A stretch of 50,627 nucleotides of DNA from positions 1 to 50,627 of the forward strand of contig QOQE01000013.1 in NCBI GenBank assembly GCA_003331935.1. The letters run 5' to 3'. The DNA is from Alphaproteobacteria bacterium. GTDB taxonomy: Bacteria; Pseudomonadota; Alphaproteobacteria; Rhodobacterales; Rhodobacteraceae. The notes beneath the pieces are model-generated. The model ran no database searches. It saw nothing but the letters and a program-made list of their open reading frames with translations, and had not been told where the DNA came from. Of this stretch, positions 1 through 7,762 are shown piece by piece (position 1 is the stretch's first letter; every line of letters begins with the position of its first letter). The translations under genes were made by a program, and so were the position numbers.

Positions 1-1
1 G

Positions 2-181
2 GAGATAGCGGAAGAGGCAGCGAGTGCCGAAGTATTGGCGGAACCGGAAGAGGTTACGGGTGCCGAGGGATCAGAAAAAGCGGAAGATATAACGGAAGAG
101 GCAGCGAGTGCCGAAGTATTGGCGGAACCGGAGGAGATAGCGGAAGAGGCAGCGAGTGCAGAAGTATCGGCGGAACCGAAT
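2..181 (+). repeat. 48-bp direct repeats inside the acidic protein
   Basis: Three near-identical 48-base units lie at 2-49, 86-133 and 134-181. Units one and two are separated by a diverged 36-base insert encoding EVTGAEGSEKAE, while units two and three are directly in tandem. The unit is a multiple of three and keeps the frame, so it is a coding repeat that can expand or contract by slippage or recombination. Confidence 0.85.
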
Positions 182-211
182 GAGATAAAAGAGGATGACG
201 CAACTAAATAG
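2..211 (+). CDS. 3' end of an acidic repeat protein (partial)
   Basis: The window opens inside a reading frame that stays open from base 2 to a TAG at 209-211. The 69 visible residues are almost all Glu, Ala, Ser, Val and Pro, built on a 16-residue repeat (EIAEEAASAEVLAEPE and variants), ending in a short tail NEIKEDDATK. No fold can be recognised, and such low-complexity acidic tails occur on unrelated proteins. Its GC content (28 of 48 bases in the first repeat unit) is clearly higher than that of neighbouring genes. It runs head-on towards the DUF2802 gene. The function is unknown because the start of the gene lies outside the window. Confidence 0.7.
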   Translation, partial: EIAEEAASAEVLAEPEEVTGAEGSEKAEDITEEAASAEVLAEPEEIAEEAASAEVSAEPNEIKEDDATK

Positions 212-265
212 GATCCAGAAAAGTAAAAAAGAGTAAGTCTTAGCGCGGGTTTTTCTAAAACGGTG

Positions 266-697
266 TTAGCTTTTTGCTCCGTGGAACCTGACTATAGTTT
301 CAGCTTGATCTATATTAAGGCTGGTCTGAGCGACAATTTCTTCAGCAGAACTTCCCTTTCTTGCCAGATCTATCGCTTGGTTGAAAACGGTCTCACTGTT
401 TATTCCCTCGGCGAGCATGTTCAATTCTTTTTTAGTGTTCTCTGCAACTGTACTCGCGTTCGATACTACCCCAGAAAGGTTTGTTATCCTCGAGCTCAAT
501 GAACTAAGATCCGAGCTGGCATCACTTGTTCTATTTACTAACTGATCAACCCTATCTTTTAAACCTCTTAACTCACCCTCCATTTTACTTTGGATTTTGA
601 TTTGGGTATGCATGTAATACAGAACAGCGACAAGAAGCAGTAATATCCCAGTTCTCTCGGATAAAATAAAATCCAAAATAAGTGTTTGAATGTCCAT
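266..697 (-). CDS. DUF2802-family membrane-anchored protein, flagellar locus
   Basis: The 143-residue protein has one N-terminal membrane segment (about residues 16-30, TGILLLLVAVLYYMH). A helical, probably coiled-coil middle follows (about 35-95). The C-terminal stretch FNQAIDLARKGSSAEEI ... AETIVRFHG is the pattern of DUF2802, a small domain typically found at the ends of flagellar and chemotaxis clusters in gammaproteobacteria. The family's biochemical role is not established. It is the last gene of the minus-strand flagellar run flgP-flgT-flgA-flgM, 37 bases after the previous gene. Assignment rests on the C-terminal motif and context. Confidence 0.7.
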   Translation of the reverse strand: MDIQTLILDFILSERTGILLLLVAVLYYMHTQIKIQSKMEGELRGLKDRVDQLVNRTSDASSDLSSLSSRITNLSGVVSNASTVAENTKKELNMLAEGINSETVFNQAIDLARKGSSAEEIVAQTSLNIDQAETIVRFHGAKS

Positions 698-734
698 GAG
701 ATGAAATTGTATTGGATTATAACTTTAAAACAAG

Positions 735-1040
735 CTATTTTGAATTGCTTTGTAGTTCCAGAAATTTAGAGAATTCATTCGCCCAGTTTATCTTATGATT
801 GGCAGCTTTTTCAAGTGTCTCTATTGTTTCTAAAAATCCAGAGAGCTCCAGCTTTTCTTTTTTATCTATGTTATTTGAAAAATCCTTAATATCAAGATTT
901 TGGATATCTCTGTTGAGCGTTGTTTCGATGTTAGATATGTGGTGGATTAATGCTGCAGGCTTCAAAAAGTCATTATGCATAGCATCAATATTTTTCTTTA
1001 ATTCCCGAAGAATGTAGCTATGAGCTGTTGGCAAAGACAT
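735..1040 (-). CDS. Small helical protein at the FlgN position
   Basis: A 101-residue protein predicted to be nearly all helix, with charged heptad-like stretches and no signal peptide or membrane segment. It starts 26 bases after flgM. In many proteobacteria flgM is followed by flgN, the cytoplasmic export chaperone for the hook-junction proteins FlgK and FlgL. Size (FlgN is usually 100-150 residues), helical character and position fit FlgN, but no diagnostic motif can be seen. It may be a divergent FlgN or another flagellar chaperone. The name is inference from context. Confidence 0.55.
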   Translation of the reverse strand: MSLPTAHSYILRELKKNIDAMHNDFLKPAALIHHISNIETTLNRDIQNLDIKDFSNNIDKKEKLELSGFLETIETLEKAANHKINWANEFSKFLELQSNSK

Positions 1041-1066
1041 TTTTTAAACTCAGTTGATTAAAATGT

Positions 1067-1363
1067 TTAAGACTTGGTTACCCAATATGACTCTAATAAT
1101 CTATCTGCTAGTTTATCAAAATCGATTGGATACTCTCCATTCCTAATCTTTTCTTTAATTGTCTCAACTGCTTCCATATTAACAGAAGGATTTTCAGCCA
1201 TAATTTTCAAAGCCTCTTTTGATTTGTTAGTTAATACTGCATCAACCTTCGAACCTGGAGCATTGGAGATTACGCTTTCCACCTTTTCAGGTGACTTATT
1301 CTCCATCTTCCCCTTAGACACTTCAACCCTTTGTCCAGAAAAATTCTTTATTGAATCAACCAT
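1067..1363 (-). CDS. flgM: FlgM, anti-sigma-28 factor
   Basis: The 98-residue protein has the FlgM layout: a disordered N-terminal half rich in Lys, Ser and Asn, then the sigma-binding helices (about residues 55-95) with the family signature NMEAVETIKEKIRNGEYPID followed by a Leu-Ala-rich last helix. FlgM holds FliA inactive until the hook-basal body is complete and is then exported. A strong Shine-Dalgarno sequence (TAGGAG) precedes the ATG. It lies 34 bases after flgA, in the usual flgA-flgM order. Its partner fliA is in the same window at 8555. FlgM/FliA pairs are uncommon in alphaproteobacteria. Confidence 0.9.
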   Translation of the reverse strand: MVDSIKNFSGQRVEVSKGKMENKSPEKVESVISNAPGSKVDAVLTNKSKEALKIMAENPSVNMEAVETIKEKIRNGEYPIDFDKLADRLLESYWVTKS

Positions 1364-1397
1364 AATTTTCTCCTACATCTGTTTATACGACATAAAT

Positions 1398-2141
1398 TTA
1401 GTAAATTTTACGAAAAACTGTAATTTTTTTATCCCCAATAACAAAACCTTCGACATTCTTTTTACTGGAAACATTTTGAGCCAGTATTCTATCTCCCATG
1501 GCACCATTCTTAAGCGCTATACCTTCCATCGTTACCCTAATCTCACCAATACTATTCTCAATGGTTATTCTTTGATTTTTATATACTAGCCAGGCAGGCT
1601 GTAAATGACTGTTTTTAAGTATCGTTCCTTTTTTGAGGCTTCTTTTTAGAACTTTTCCTAAAATTGGTTTTATTTCTTCGAACGCGTTTTTGGTTAATAA
1701 TCTATTCTCAGTTGATAGAATAAGATCAGACTCTTTTATCTTATAACCTTTTGATTTGGCTTCAGCTAATACAAAAACAGTCCGTGTTTTTGTTGAAGAG
1801 TCTCTATCGCTTAAGCTCTTCTTGACACTAAACTGTAGCTTATTCTGAGCTATCTCAACCTTATTCCTAAAGGTAAAAGTCCATTTATCGTTTTTTTTGC
1901 ATGTAAGCTTAATTGTTTTCCAAGACAATGCCCTTTTCTCAATTATTATATCCTCTTTAGCACAACCATAAAATACTCTATCCTGATTAATCGCTGGTGT
2001 ACTTCTCACCCCAATATCGTTCAAATGTGCTACAATTATCGTAGATAAATGTGATCCAGAAATATATGGTTGAGACGCCATACTCTTACAAGTAGCACAA
2101 AACAAAAGGCAAGATATTGATATGGCCAACTTTAAACTCAA
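1398..2141 (-). CDS. flgA: FlgA, P-ring assembly chaperone
   Basis: A periplasmic chaperone for polymerising the flagellar P-ring around the rod. The C-terminal half carries the SAF-type FlgA domain, with VFVLAEAKSKGYKIKESDL, then a GxxLKRSLKKGTIL segment and the typical end VRVTMEG-like / GDRILAQNVSSKK. I place the start at a TTG at 2141-2139. It follows a GGAGG at a 5-base distance, directly after the preceding gene's TGA, and gives a clean signal peptide (MSLKLAISISCLLFCATC). The in-frame ATG at 2192 would add 17 residues overlapping the upstream gene and bury the signal peptide. Length from TTG is 247 residues. Confidence 0.88.
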   Translation of the reverse strand: MSLKLAISISCLLFCATCKSMASQPYISGSHLSTIIVAHLNDIGVRSTPAINQDRVFYGCAKEDIIIEKRALSWKTIKLTCKKNDKWTFTFRNKVEIAQNKLQFSVKKSLSDRDSSTKTRTVFVLAEAKSKGYKIKESDLILSTENRLLTKNAFEEIKPILGKVLKRSLKKGTILKNSHLQPAWLVYKNQRITIENSIGEIRVTMEGIALKNGAMGDRILAQNVSSKKNVEGFVIGDKKITVFRKIY

Positions 2142-2142
2142 T

Positions 2143-2568
2143 TCAACCTCCGTAAAAGTATATGTTTTCGTTCCTACCATCAGTAACTTCATCTAAGTCA
2201 AAATCTATTCCTTTCATAAGCTTAGAAATTTGATTAATGCTTGGTAGATGAATGGTTTGATCCGCAATCATATAGTTTATATTTTTGTTTCTAAAGGCAT
2301 GCTTGTTGATTGAGACTATAGCTAATTGTAAAAAACTTAAATTAAGGCCACTTTTTTCGTAGTATCTCTTGATGATGACATTCAATGTTTCACCTGATGA
2401 AACTCTATGTTTGAGAGAGTAATCTGGGTCCAGACTGAACGGATTGTCACGCTCCGATAACTCCGAAGAATTGTTGTACGATAAAACAACAAAAGGCTCT
2501 GCATGTAAACAAATAGGTGCTATTAACATTTTTAAAGTCAAAAGTAATTTAAACCAATTTTTATGCAT
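2143..2568 (-). CDS. Small periplasmic protein with FimV/LysM-like domain
   Basis: A 141-residue protein with an N-terminal signal peptide (about residues 1-24, ending CLHA) and one recognisable domain at about 54-110. The segment HRVSSGETLNVIIKRYY, then LQLAIVSINKHAF, NINYMIADQTIHLP matches the FimV/HubP N-terminal LysM-like pattern (GDTL ... AL..N..AF ... NIN.L..G..L.IP). FimV and HubP are large polar landmark proteins that bind peptidoglycan through this domain. Here it stands alone with a short acidic tail. The start ATG at 2568 overlaps the flgT stop as TGATG, with AGGA 8 bases upstream. An in-frame GTG at 2571 is possible. A role in seating the flagellum in the cell wall is inference. 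Confidence 0.7.
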   Translation of the reverse strand: MHKNWFKLLLTLKMLIAPICLHAEPFVVLSYNNSSELSERDNPFSLDPDYSLKHRVSSGETLNVIIKRYYEKSGLNLSFLQLAIVSINKHAFRNKNINYMIADQTIHLPSINQISKLMKGIDFDLDEVTDGRNENIYFYGG

Positions 2569-3704
2569 CACATTTTTCCTAGAAATTGTATCGACTTACC
2601 ATTGAATTTGTTGATTTCTACTGAACTGTTCAATGGTATCAAAACTGATTTATTTTCGAAAACTTGTTCAACGCTTAGTACGTTAAAAGGGGTCTGATCA
2701 CCTTGCGTTACCGCAAGAGCTGAGATTGAAATTCCATGTCTTTTCCCAAGTGGCACTTCTATTTTTCCATTATTAACAGCTATTTTGCTGTATACTTTTT
2801 TGCAAACAAGTTCATTTATTATCTCTTTGGAATGTTCTGATGCCTTTTGTAAAATTGGCTCCAATATACTTTCTCTACTCGACTTCAAGAGAAGATTTAT
2901 AGTTCTCCATGGACCTGATGAATCAAAGAGGGCCTCAAAGGATTGCGATTTTGAGAAATTTAAAGAGTAGTTAGAGCCCTCGTAGACGTTTGTATCAAAA
3001 GCAATTTTTAGGCTGTCGTAGGTAGTAAATCCCGATAGTTTAGTGCTTTTAGAAATTTCTAATGAGGGAACTATTGCGTAGTCACCATAATTCGTTCTTG
3101 ATCGTCCTGATGTTAACGAAACATAATCAAAACTATCATTAATTGATTTTAACTCATTCTGTTGCAATGCCACGTCAGAATAATCAGTCATATTTAAATT
3201 GTTTTCAGACTGTAATGAGATTTTAAAATCTTCAATCAATTTATCTGCTAAAGAATGCACCCAATAGGGAACGCTCGGATGAATTAAAACAGTAGGCTTA
3301 TAAAGAGAAATACTTTTCAAACCTTTATTTTCGCAATTACTTCGTTTTAATTGGCCAACAGCTGATCTCAACTTGATTATAAAATGAGTTTCCGTCTGCT
3401 CTTCAGAAATTATATCGAAGTCTAATATATGGCTGTCTGGCTTAACCACTAAATTTTCTTTTATAGATGTATCCGTATCGACTGAGGAAAATCCATTTAT
3501 TTTCGCTCCCCCGTGCAGTGCTGCTAAATATAAAGCATCTTCAAGTGCTCTGCGTCGGGGTGTATCAAGATCTTGTTCGCTTTCTAACACAGCCCTTCCA
3601 GTTGTCTCAATGAAACGAATAGTATCTTTTGATAACGCAATGTTTGCATAAATAAAGCTTAAAAATTGAACTAAAGCTAGAATATAAAAGGTAAATAATT
3701 GCAT
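2568..3704 (-). CDS. flgT: FlgT-like flagellar H-ring protein
   Basis: A 378-residue secreted protein, the usual length of Vibrio FlgT (about 377). The signal peptide ends near IALS (residues 1-26). The N-terminal domain keeps the family motif FIETTGRAVLESEQ followed by DTPRRRALEDALYLAALHGG, then a middle domain and a C-terminal beta-domain of SH3-like type with SKIAVNNGKIEVPLGKRHG. In Vibrio, FlgT forms the H-ring outside the LP-ring and is needed to assemble MotX/MotY and thus the sodium-driven stator. The ATG at 3704 is chosen over the GTG directly before it at 3707. The gene follows flgP by 13 bases and is coupled to the FimV-like gene. Confidence 0.82.
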   Translation of the reverse strand: MQLFTFYILALVQFLSFIYANIALSKDTIRFIETTGRAVLESEQDLDTPRRRALEDALYLAALHGGAKINGFSSVDTDTSIKENLVVKPDSHILDFDIISEEQTETHFIIKLRSAVGQLKRSNCENKGLKSISLYKPTVLIHPSVPYWVHSLADKLIEDFKISLQSENNLNMTDYSDVALQQNELKSINDSFDYVSLTSGRSRTNYGDYAIVPSLEISKSTKLSGFTTYDSLKIAFDTNVYEGSNYSLNFSKSQSFEALFDSSGPWRTINLLLKSSRESILEPILQKASEHSKEIINELVCKKVYSKIAVNNGKIEVPLGKRHGISISALAVTQGDQTPFNVLSVEQVFENKSVLIPLNSSVEINKFNGKSIQFLGKM

Positions 3705-3717
3705 CACAAATTTACTT

Positions 3718-4248
3718 TTACGCTACGGTTCGTGCTTGTCGCAGTAGATAGCTCAAAGTATCTTTATCTATTTCTAATAAAACCTCATAAGTATCACTAC
3801 CTGTAGGATTAATTCTTACAGTTCTAGCACCTCTAATTGTTCCTGAAACAATGCCTCTGAATGTATCGTTTTGTACCATCAAATCAATTACGGTGGTATT
3901 ACCTTCGACTTTTAAACCGTGGATTTGCTCAGCTAAATCACGCATCGCGGCCATTCTAGCTGATCTGATAGCCATTAAACGTTTTTGATTTGCTGACCGT
4001 CCTGGCTGAGATGAAACAACCGCATAACCCATCGCACTAATTGTAGGTACGCTATCAACGGAAGCATCTAATACCTCATTTATTGCTGCTAGATGGGCTG
4101 CGTCTTCCCCTTTGTTACTTAAAACGTTTAGAGTTGACGTTGCAACGTCGTCATTTGCATTTGTTAAAAAACTTGACTGACAACCGGAAACGAAAACCGC
4201 GGCCCCAATAAAAGTGACAAGTATTCCTGGCTTTTTAAATTTATTCAT
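3718..4248 (-). CDS. flgP: FlgP-like LPP20-family flagellar lipoprotein
   Basis: A 176-residue lipoprotein. The signal peptide MNKFKKPGILVTFIG ends in the lipobox VSG/C with Cys23. The body resembles LPP20/FlgP: ISAMGYAVVSSQPG, then KRLMAIRSARMAAMRDLAEQ, a run of GxxVxGxTT / DLMVQNDTFRGIVSG, and TYEVLLEIDKDTL. FlgP is an outer-membrane lipoprotein of the H-ring/basal disk in Vibrio and Campylobacter. The start at 4248 is preceded by GAAGG. An upstream in-frame ATG at 4341 would put 31 residues before the signal peptide and overlap the promoter. The gene heads the minus-strand operon and has a sigma-54 promoter at 4285-4300. No flgO is seen. Confidence 0.82.
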   Translation of the reverse strand: MNKFKKPGILVTFIGAAVFVSGCQSSFLTNANDDVATSTLNVLSNKGEDAAHLAAINEVLDASVDSVPTISAMGYAVVSSQPGRSANQKRLMAIRSARMAAMRDLAEQIHGLKVEGNTTVIDLMVQNDTFRGIVSGTIRGARTVRINPTGSDTYEVLLEIDKDTLSYLLRQARTVA

Positions 4249-4284
4249 TTTGCTACCTTCTCTTAAAAAAGAATGAGATGGCTT

Positions 4285-4300
4285 TGCATTTTCTATGCCA
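4285..4300 (-). promoter_or_regulatory. Sigma-54 promoter for the flgP-flgT-flgA-flgM operon
   Basis: On the minus strand the sequence TGGCATAGAAAATGCA has the -24 GG and -12 GC at the exact sigma-54 spacing (consensus TGGCAC-N5-TTGCA). It lies about 37 bases upstream of the flgP ATG. It would need an RpoN activator of the FlrC/FleQ type, which is not in the window. Confidence 0.65.
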
Positions 4301-4335
4301 TATGTTCTTATTAAGATATTTTTTTTTATAAACGA

Positions 4336-4351
4336 TGGCACGAATTTTGCT
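4336..4351 (+). promoter_or_regulatory. Sigma-54 promoter for the flhA operon
   Basis: TGGCACGAATTTTGCT matches the sigma-54 consensus (TGGCACG-N4-TTGCW) at every conserved position, with GG and GC at the correct distance. It points towards flhA, 120 bases upstream of its ATG, and is back-to-back with the flgP promoter 35 bases away. Confidence 0.8.
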
Positions 4352-4470
4352 TTCTTTCCTCAGACAAGAGCAAATAAGTGAAAGAGCTCAATAAATGTAA
4401 AGTTTTAAGGGCGATTTTTTGAAAAAACATTGATCAAGTGACTATTTTTTGACAAGGAGGATTAAAAGTC

Positions 4471-6573
4471 ATGGAATTGACGAAAGAAGGATCGGCGCTA
4501 TCAAATAATATTTCAGCTATAGCCAAGTCAGGAATATTACCGTTGGGAATAATCGTGCTAGTCGCGATGATGGTGCTTCCACTTCCTGTATTCCTTTTAG
4601 ATGTTTTTTTTGTATCTAATATACTTCTATCACTAGTAATCTTGATGGTAGCCATGCACACCTTTAGGCCACTTGAATTTTCTAGCTTTCCAAGCTTACT
4701 ATTGATAGCAACCGTCCTAAGACTTGCTCTTAATGTAGCCTCAACGCGAATTGTATTAAGCCAGGGCCATACTGGAAGTGATGCCGCAGGTCAAATAATA
4801 GAAGCTTTTGGTAATTTTATCGTATCTGGAAATTATGCGGTGGGAATTTTTGTATTCATTATACTTGTAATCATAAATTTGATCGTGATTACTAAAGGTG
4901 CCGGAAGAGTATCTGAAGTCACTGCTAGATTTACACTAGATGCGATGCCAGGCAAACAAATGGCAATAGATGCAGACTTAAATGCGGGAGTTCTAACATC
5001 AGAAGAAGCTACCAGGAGGAGAGAAGAAATAGGTAAAGAGTCAGAGTTTTATGGCTCTATGGACGGAGCTTCCAAATTTGTCAAAGGTGACGCAATCGCA
5101 TCCATACTTATTCTAGCAATTAATATCATTGGCGGATTAATTATTGGAATCAGCCAATACGATTTGCCTATTACTATAGCTGCGGAGACTTATATCTTAC
5201 TGTCCATAGGAGACGGATTGGTTGCTCAGATTCCATCGCTATTACTGGCTATTTCAACAGCTATAATAGTTACTCGTGTATCGGATAAACAGGATATGGC
5301 AGAACATATTGGCGAGCAGTTGAGTATTTCAAAAGCGTGGATTCCTGTATCAGCGGTTTTGTTGCTAATTGGATTTGTTCCTGGAATGCCAAACCTATTA
5401 TTTATTATCTCAGCTATTGTTGCTGCATTTGCTGGTTTTTTAGCCCGTGGAGCAGAGAGAAGAAAGGAAACACTTTCCGTTGGTGACGAAGCCATAGAAG
5501 AAATAAATGATGAAAAGGAAGGAGATCAGCTAAAGTTAGAAGATGTAACGGATTACTCCCCGGTCTCAATTCAATTAGGTTATGGGTTAGTCGAAATGGT
5601 AGATGATGATTCTGGTGGACCATTAGTTGAAAGAATAACGGGTATACGTAAACAAGTTTCTAAAGCGCTAGGCTTTATAATCCCCGCAGTTAGAATAAGG
5701 GATGATCTGACTTTAGCGTCAAACCAATACAGAATAAGAATTGGTCAAACCATCGTAGGGGATGATGTCGTTTATCCTGATAGAAAGCTTGCTATTCCGG
5801 GAGATGAAACCAACATCAAGCTTGAAGGAATTGAAGTAAAAGATCCTTCTTTTGGTATGAATGCTACTTGGATTTTGCCATCTCAACAAAATGAGGCTGA
5901 GGAAAAAGGTTACGTTGTGGTGGCGCCTGAGTCTGTTTTGGCGACCCATCTGAGTCAGATATTCTATAAGCATTCTGGAAAACTTATAGGGCAGGACGAC
6001 GTTCAAACGCTTTTAGACAATCTTTCACAAAGCGCACCAAGCTTAGTAGAATCTCTGGTGCCGAAATTAGTTCCACTACACAATCTTACAGGCGTTTTAA
6101 GGGAATTACTGTCGGAAAGAGTGCCAATAAGTGACCTAAGAATTATTTTAGAGTCTTTAGCTGGTTTGGTAAGCAAAAACTTGAGTGTTGTTGATACCGC
6201 AGAGGCTATTAGGCCTTCACTGGCAGGATTACTTATTCAACAAGTCGCTCCTCTAAACAAATCGCTTCCGGTTATAACTTTTAATTCAGAGCTAGAGCAT
6301 ATGCTTATAAAAATGGCCAAGCAAAATGGAGAAGAAGGGCTTGTTTTAGATAATCAATTAGCGACCAAGCTTATATCAAATATATCTGATTTAAATCAAA
6401 AGCTAACTTCTGAGGGTAATCCGGCGGTGTTAGTGGTTTCGCCCAGTATTAGAAAACAAATATCGGCAATTGTAAGACAACATGTTGAGGACCTAATTGT
6501 ACTTTCATTTACAGAATTACCCGATAATAGAAAGGTTAATGTAGTTGCTACAATAGATGGAGATACTTCATGA
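4471..6573 (+). CDS. flhA: FlhA, flagellar type III export gate protein
   Basis: The 700-residue protein has the full FlhA architecture. The N-terminal half has about eight membrane helices (from about residue 20 to 325). The cytoplasmic FHIPEP-loop signature RFTLDAMPGKQMAIDADL lies at 153-170. The C-terminal half (about 350-700) is the cytoplasmic ring domain that docks export substrates and chaperones. The length is normal (about 690-710). A Shine-Dalgarno AAGGAGG lies 10 bases before the ATG. It heads the operon flhA-flhF-flhG-fliA, the same order as in Vibrio and Pseudomonas, and has its own sigma-54 promoter. Confidence 0.97.
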   Translation: MELTKEGSALSNNISAIAKSGILPLGIIVLVAMMVLPLPVFLLDVFFVSNILLSLVILMVAMHTFRPLEFSSFPSLLLIATVLRLALNVASTRIVLSQGHTGSDAAGQIIEAFGNFIVSGNYAVGIFVFIILVIINLIVITKGAGRVSEVTARFTLDAMPGKQMAIDADLNAGVLTSEEATRRREEIGKESEFYGSMDGASKFVKGDAIASILILAINIIGGLIIGISQYDLPITIAAETYILLSIGDGLVAQIPSLLLAISTAIIVTRVSDKQDMAEHIGEQLSISKAWIPVSAVLLLIGFVPGMPNLLFIISAIVAAFAGFLARGAERRKETLSVGDEAIEEINDEKEGDQLKLEDVTDYSPVSIQLGYGLVEMVDDDSGGPLVERITGIRKQVSKALGFIIPAVRIRDDLTLASNQYRIRIGQTIVGDDVVYPDRKLAIPGDETNIKLEGIEVKDPSFGMNATWILPSQQNEAEEKGYVVVAPESVLATHLSQIFYKHSGKLIGQDDVQTLLDNLSQSAPSLVESLVPKLVPLHNLTGVLRELLSERVPISDLRIILESLAGLVSKNLSVVDTAEAIRPSLAGLLIQQVAPLNKSLPVITFNSELEHMLIKMAKQNGEEGLVLDNQLATKLISNISDLNQKLTSEGNPAVLVVSPSIRKQISAIVRQHVEDLIVLSFTELPDNRKVNVVATIDGDTS

Positions 6574-6595
6574 GATACATACATAGGAGAAAAAA

Positions 6596-7762
6596 ATGAC
6601 CACATATAAATTCCTGGCATCTGATAGCGCCAGCGCAATGGAGGAAGTTGTCAAAAAATTGGGACCAGATGCGCTCATTGTCTCCACCTCAAAAAGGGGT
6701 AATAAAGTTGAAATTGAGGCAACTGATACTATTCCCAAACAACAATTAGGTAAACCAACGGTTGATGGCGGTAACTTTTCAGACATATTGCATTCTAAAA
6801 TAGATGTACTCAGGGAGAAGCAACGTGATCGAATCTATAACAGATCCAACAATTTTGGTCCAAAAGCTAATTTTAATAGCTACAATTCTGAAAAAAATAA
6901 TTTCTCAGAACTGTTGAGAGTTAAAAGCCAAATAAACGAGTTGCAAAGCATGCTGTCGGGTATGGTTATTACGGATGAAAGAAGCTTAAATGAGAAAGCA
7001 GGTAATGCAGTGCCTCTAAAACTTCGCCAACTTGAATTTTCCCCAGATATTATTTCAGTGCTAAGGCCGGCATTTGACGGTTTAAACCTCGAACGGGGTA
7101 AGGCCGCCTTTTTAAAAGCTTTCTCGAAAAGGATAGGCTGTGACGAGGTCAATGAAGTGCTAAAATCGAAGGTAATATTTATTGTAGGGCCTAGTGGTGT
7201 TGGCAAAACTACCTTGGCTGCTAAGCTTACTGCAAGAATAATGGAGCATAATGATGCTTTAAAGCCTGCATTGGTATCTACAGAAAGCCAGCTAACAAAC
7301 AAAAAAGATGATCTGTCGCATTACTCAAAGTTGTTAAATGTACAAAAATTTAATTACAAATTAGATCAAGATATTGATGATTTTAATAAAATTTGCGATG
7401 ATCAGATGATAGTCGATATGGGCTCTATTTCAGAAGAAAACAAAAATTTCATTCAGAATATAAGAAATAAGATAGGAGCCACCAAAGTAGCGACAATACT
7501 TTGTCTGCCAACTGGTGGGAGTAAACAGTTTATAGAAAGTCAAATTAATATTTATGGCGATCTTAAACCTCTAGTCGCTTTTACTAAAGCTGACGAATGT
7601 AAACTTTATCCTAGAGAACTGTGTGTTTTATCCGATAGACACATCAAAATGGGGTTTATAACGGGCTCGAAGACAATATTAGGGTCTTTGGCGGTATCTG
7701 ACCCAGATGTGTTATCAAATCACCTCGAGAGTTATCTAAGTAGTGGTTTTGAAAATGAGTAG
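6596..7762 (+). CDS. flhF: FlhF-like SRP-type GTPase with altered G motifs
   Basis: FlhF is the SRP-family GTPase that sets the position and number of polar flagella. The N-terminal B domain is typical (YKFLASDSASAMEEVVKKLG, GPDALIVSTSKRG). The P-loop GPSGVGKT is intact at residues 198-205 with the following LAAKLTAR. The later GTPase motifs are changed: the usual DTYRIGA is replaced by ESQLTNK, the DTAG loop by DMGS at 274-277, while TKAD remains at 330-333. Length 388 is within the family range. Shine-Dalgarno AGGAGA precedes the ATG. The gene overlaps flhG by 8 bases. GTP binding may persist, but dimer-dependent hydrolysis is doubtful. Confidence 0.88.
   Translation: MTTYKFLASDSASAMEEVVKKLGPDALIVSTSKRGNKVEIEATDTIPKQQLGKPTVDGGNFSDILHSKIDVLREKQRDRIYNRSNNFGPKANFNSYNSEKNNFSELLRVKSQINELQSMLSGMVITDERSLNEKAGNAVPLKLRQLEFSPDIISVLRPAFDGLNLERGKAAFLKAFSKRIGCDEVNEVLKSKVIFIVGPSGVGKTTLAAKLTARIMEHNDALKPALVSTESQLTNKKDDLSHYSKLLNVQKFNYKLDQDIDDFNKICDDQMIVDMGSISEENKNFIQNIRNKIGATKVATILCLPTGGSKQFIESQINIYGDLKPLVAFTKADECKLYPRELCVLSDRHIKMGFITGSKTILGSLAVSDPDVLSNHLESYLSSGFENE

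Noticed and set aside
2-181. Regularly spaced repeats that could suggest a CRISPR array
   Set aside because: The 48-base repeats keep one open reading frame, two are directly adjacent without spacers, and no cas genes are near.
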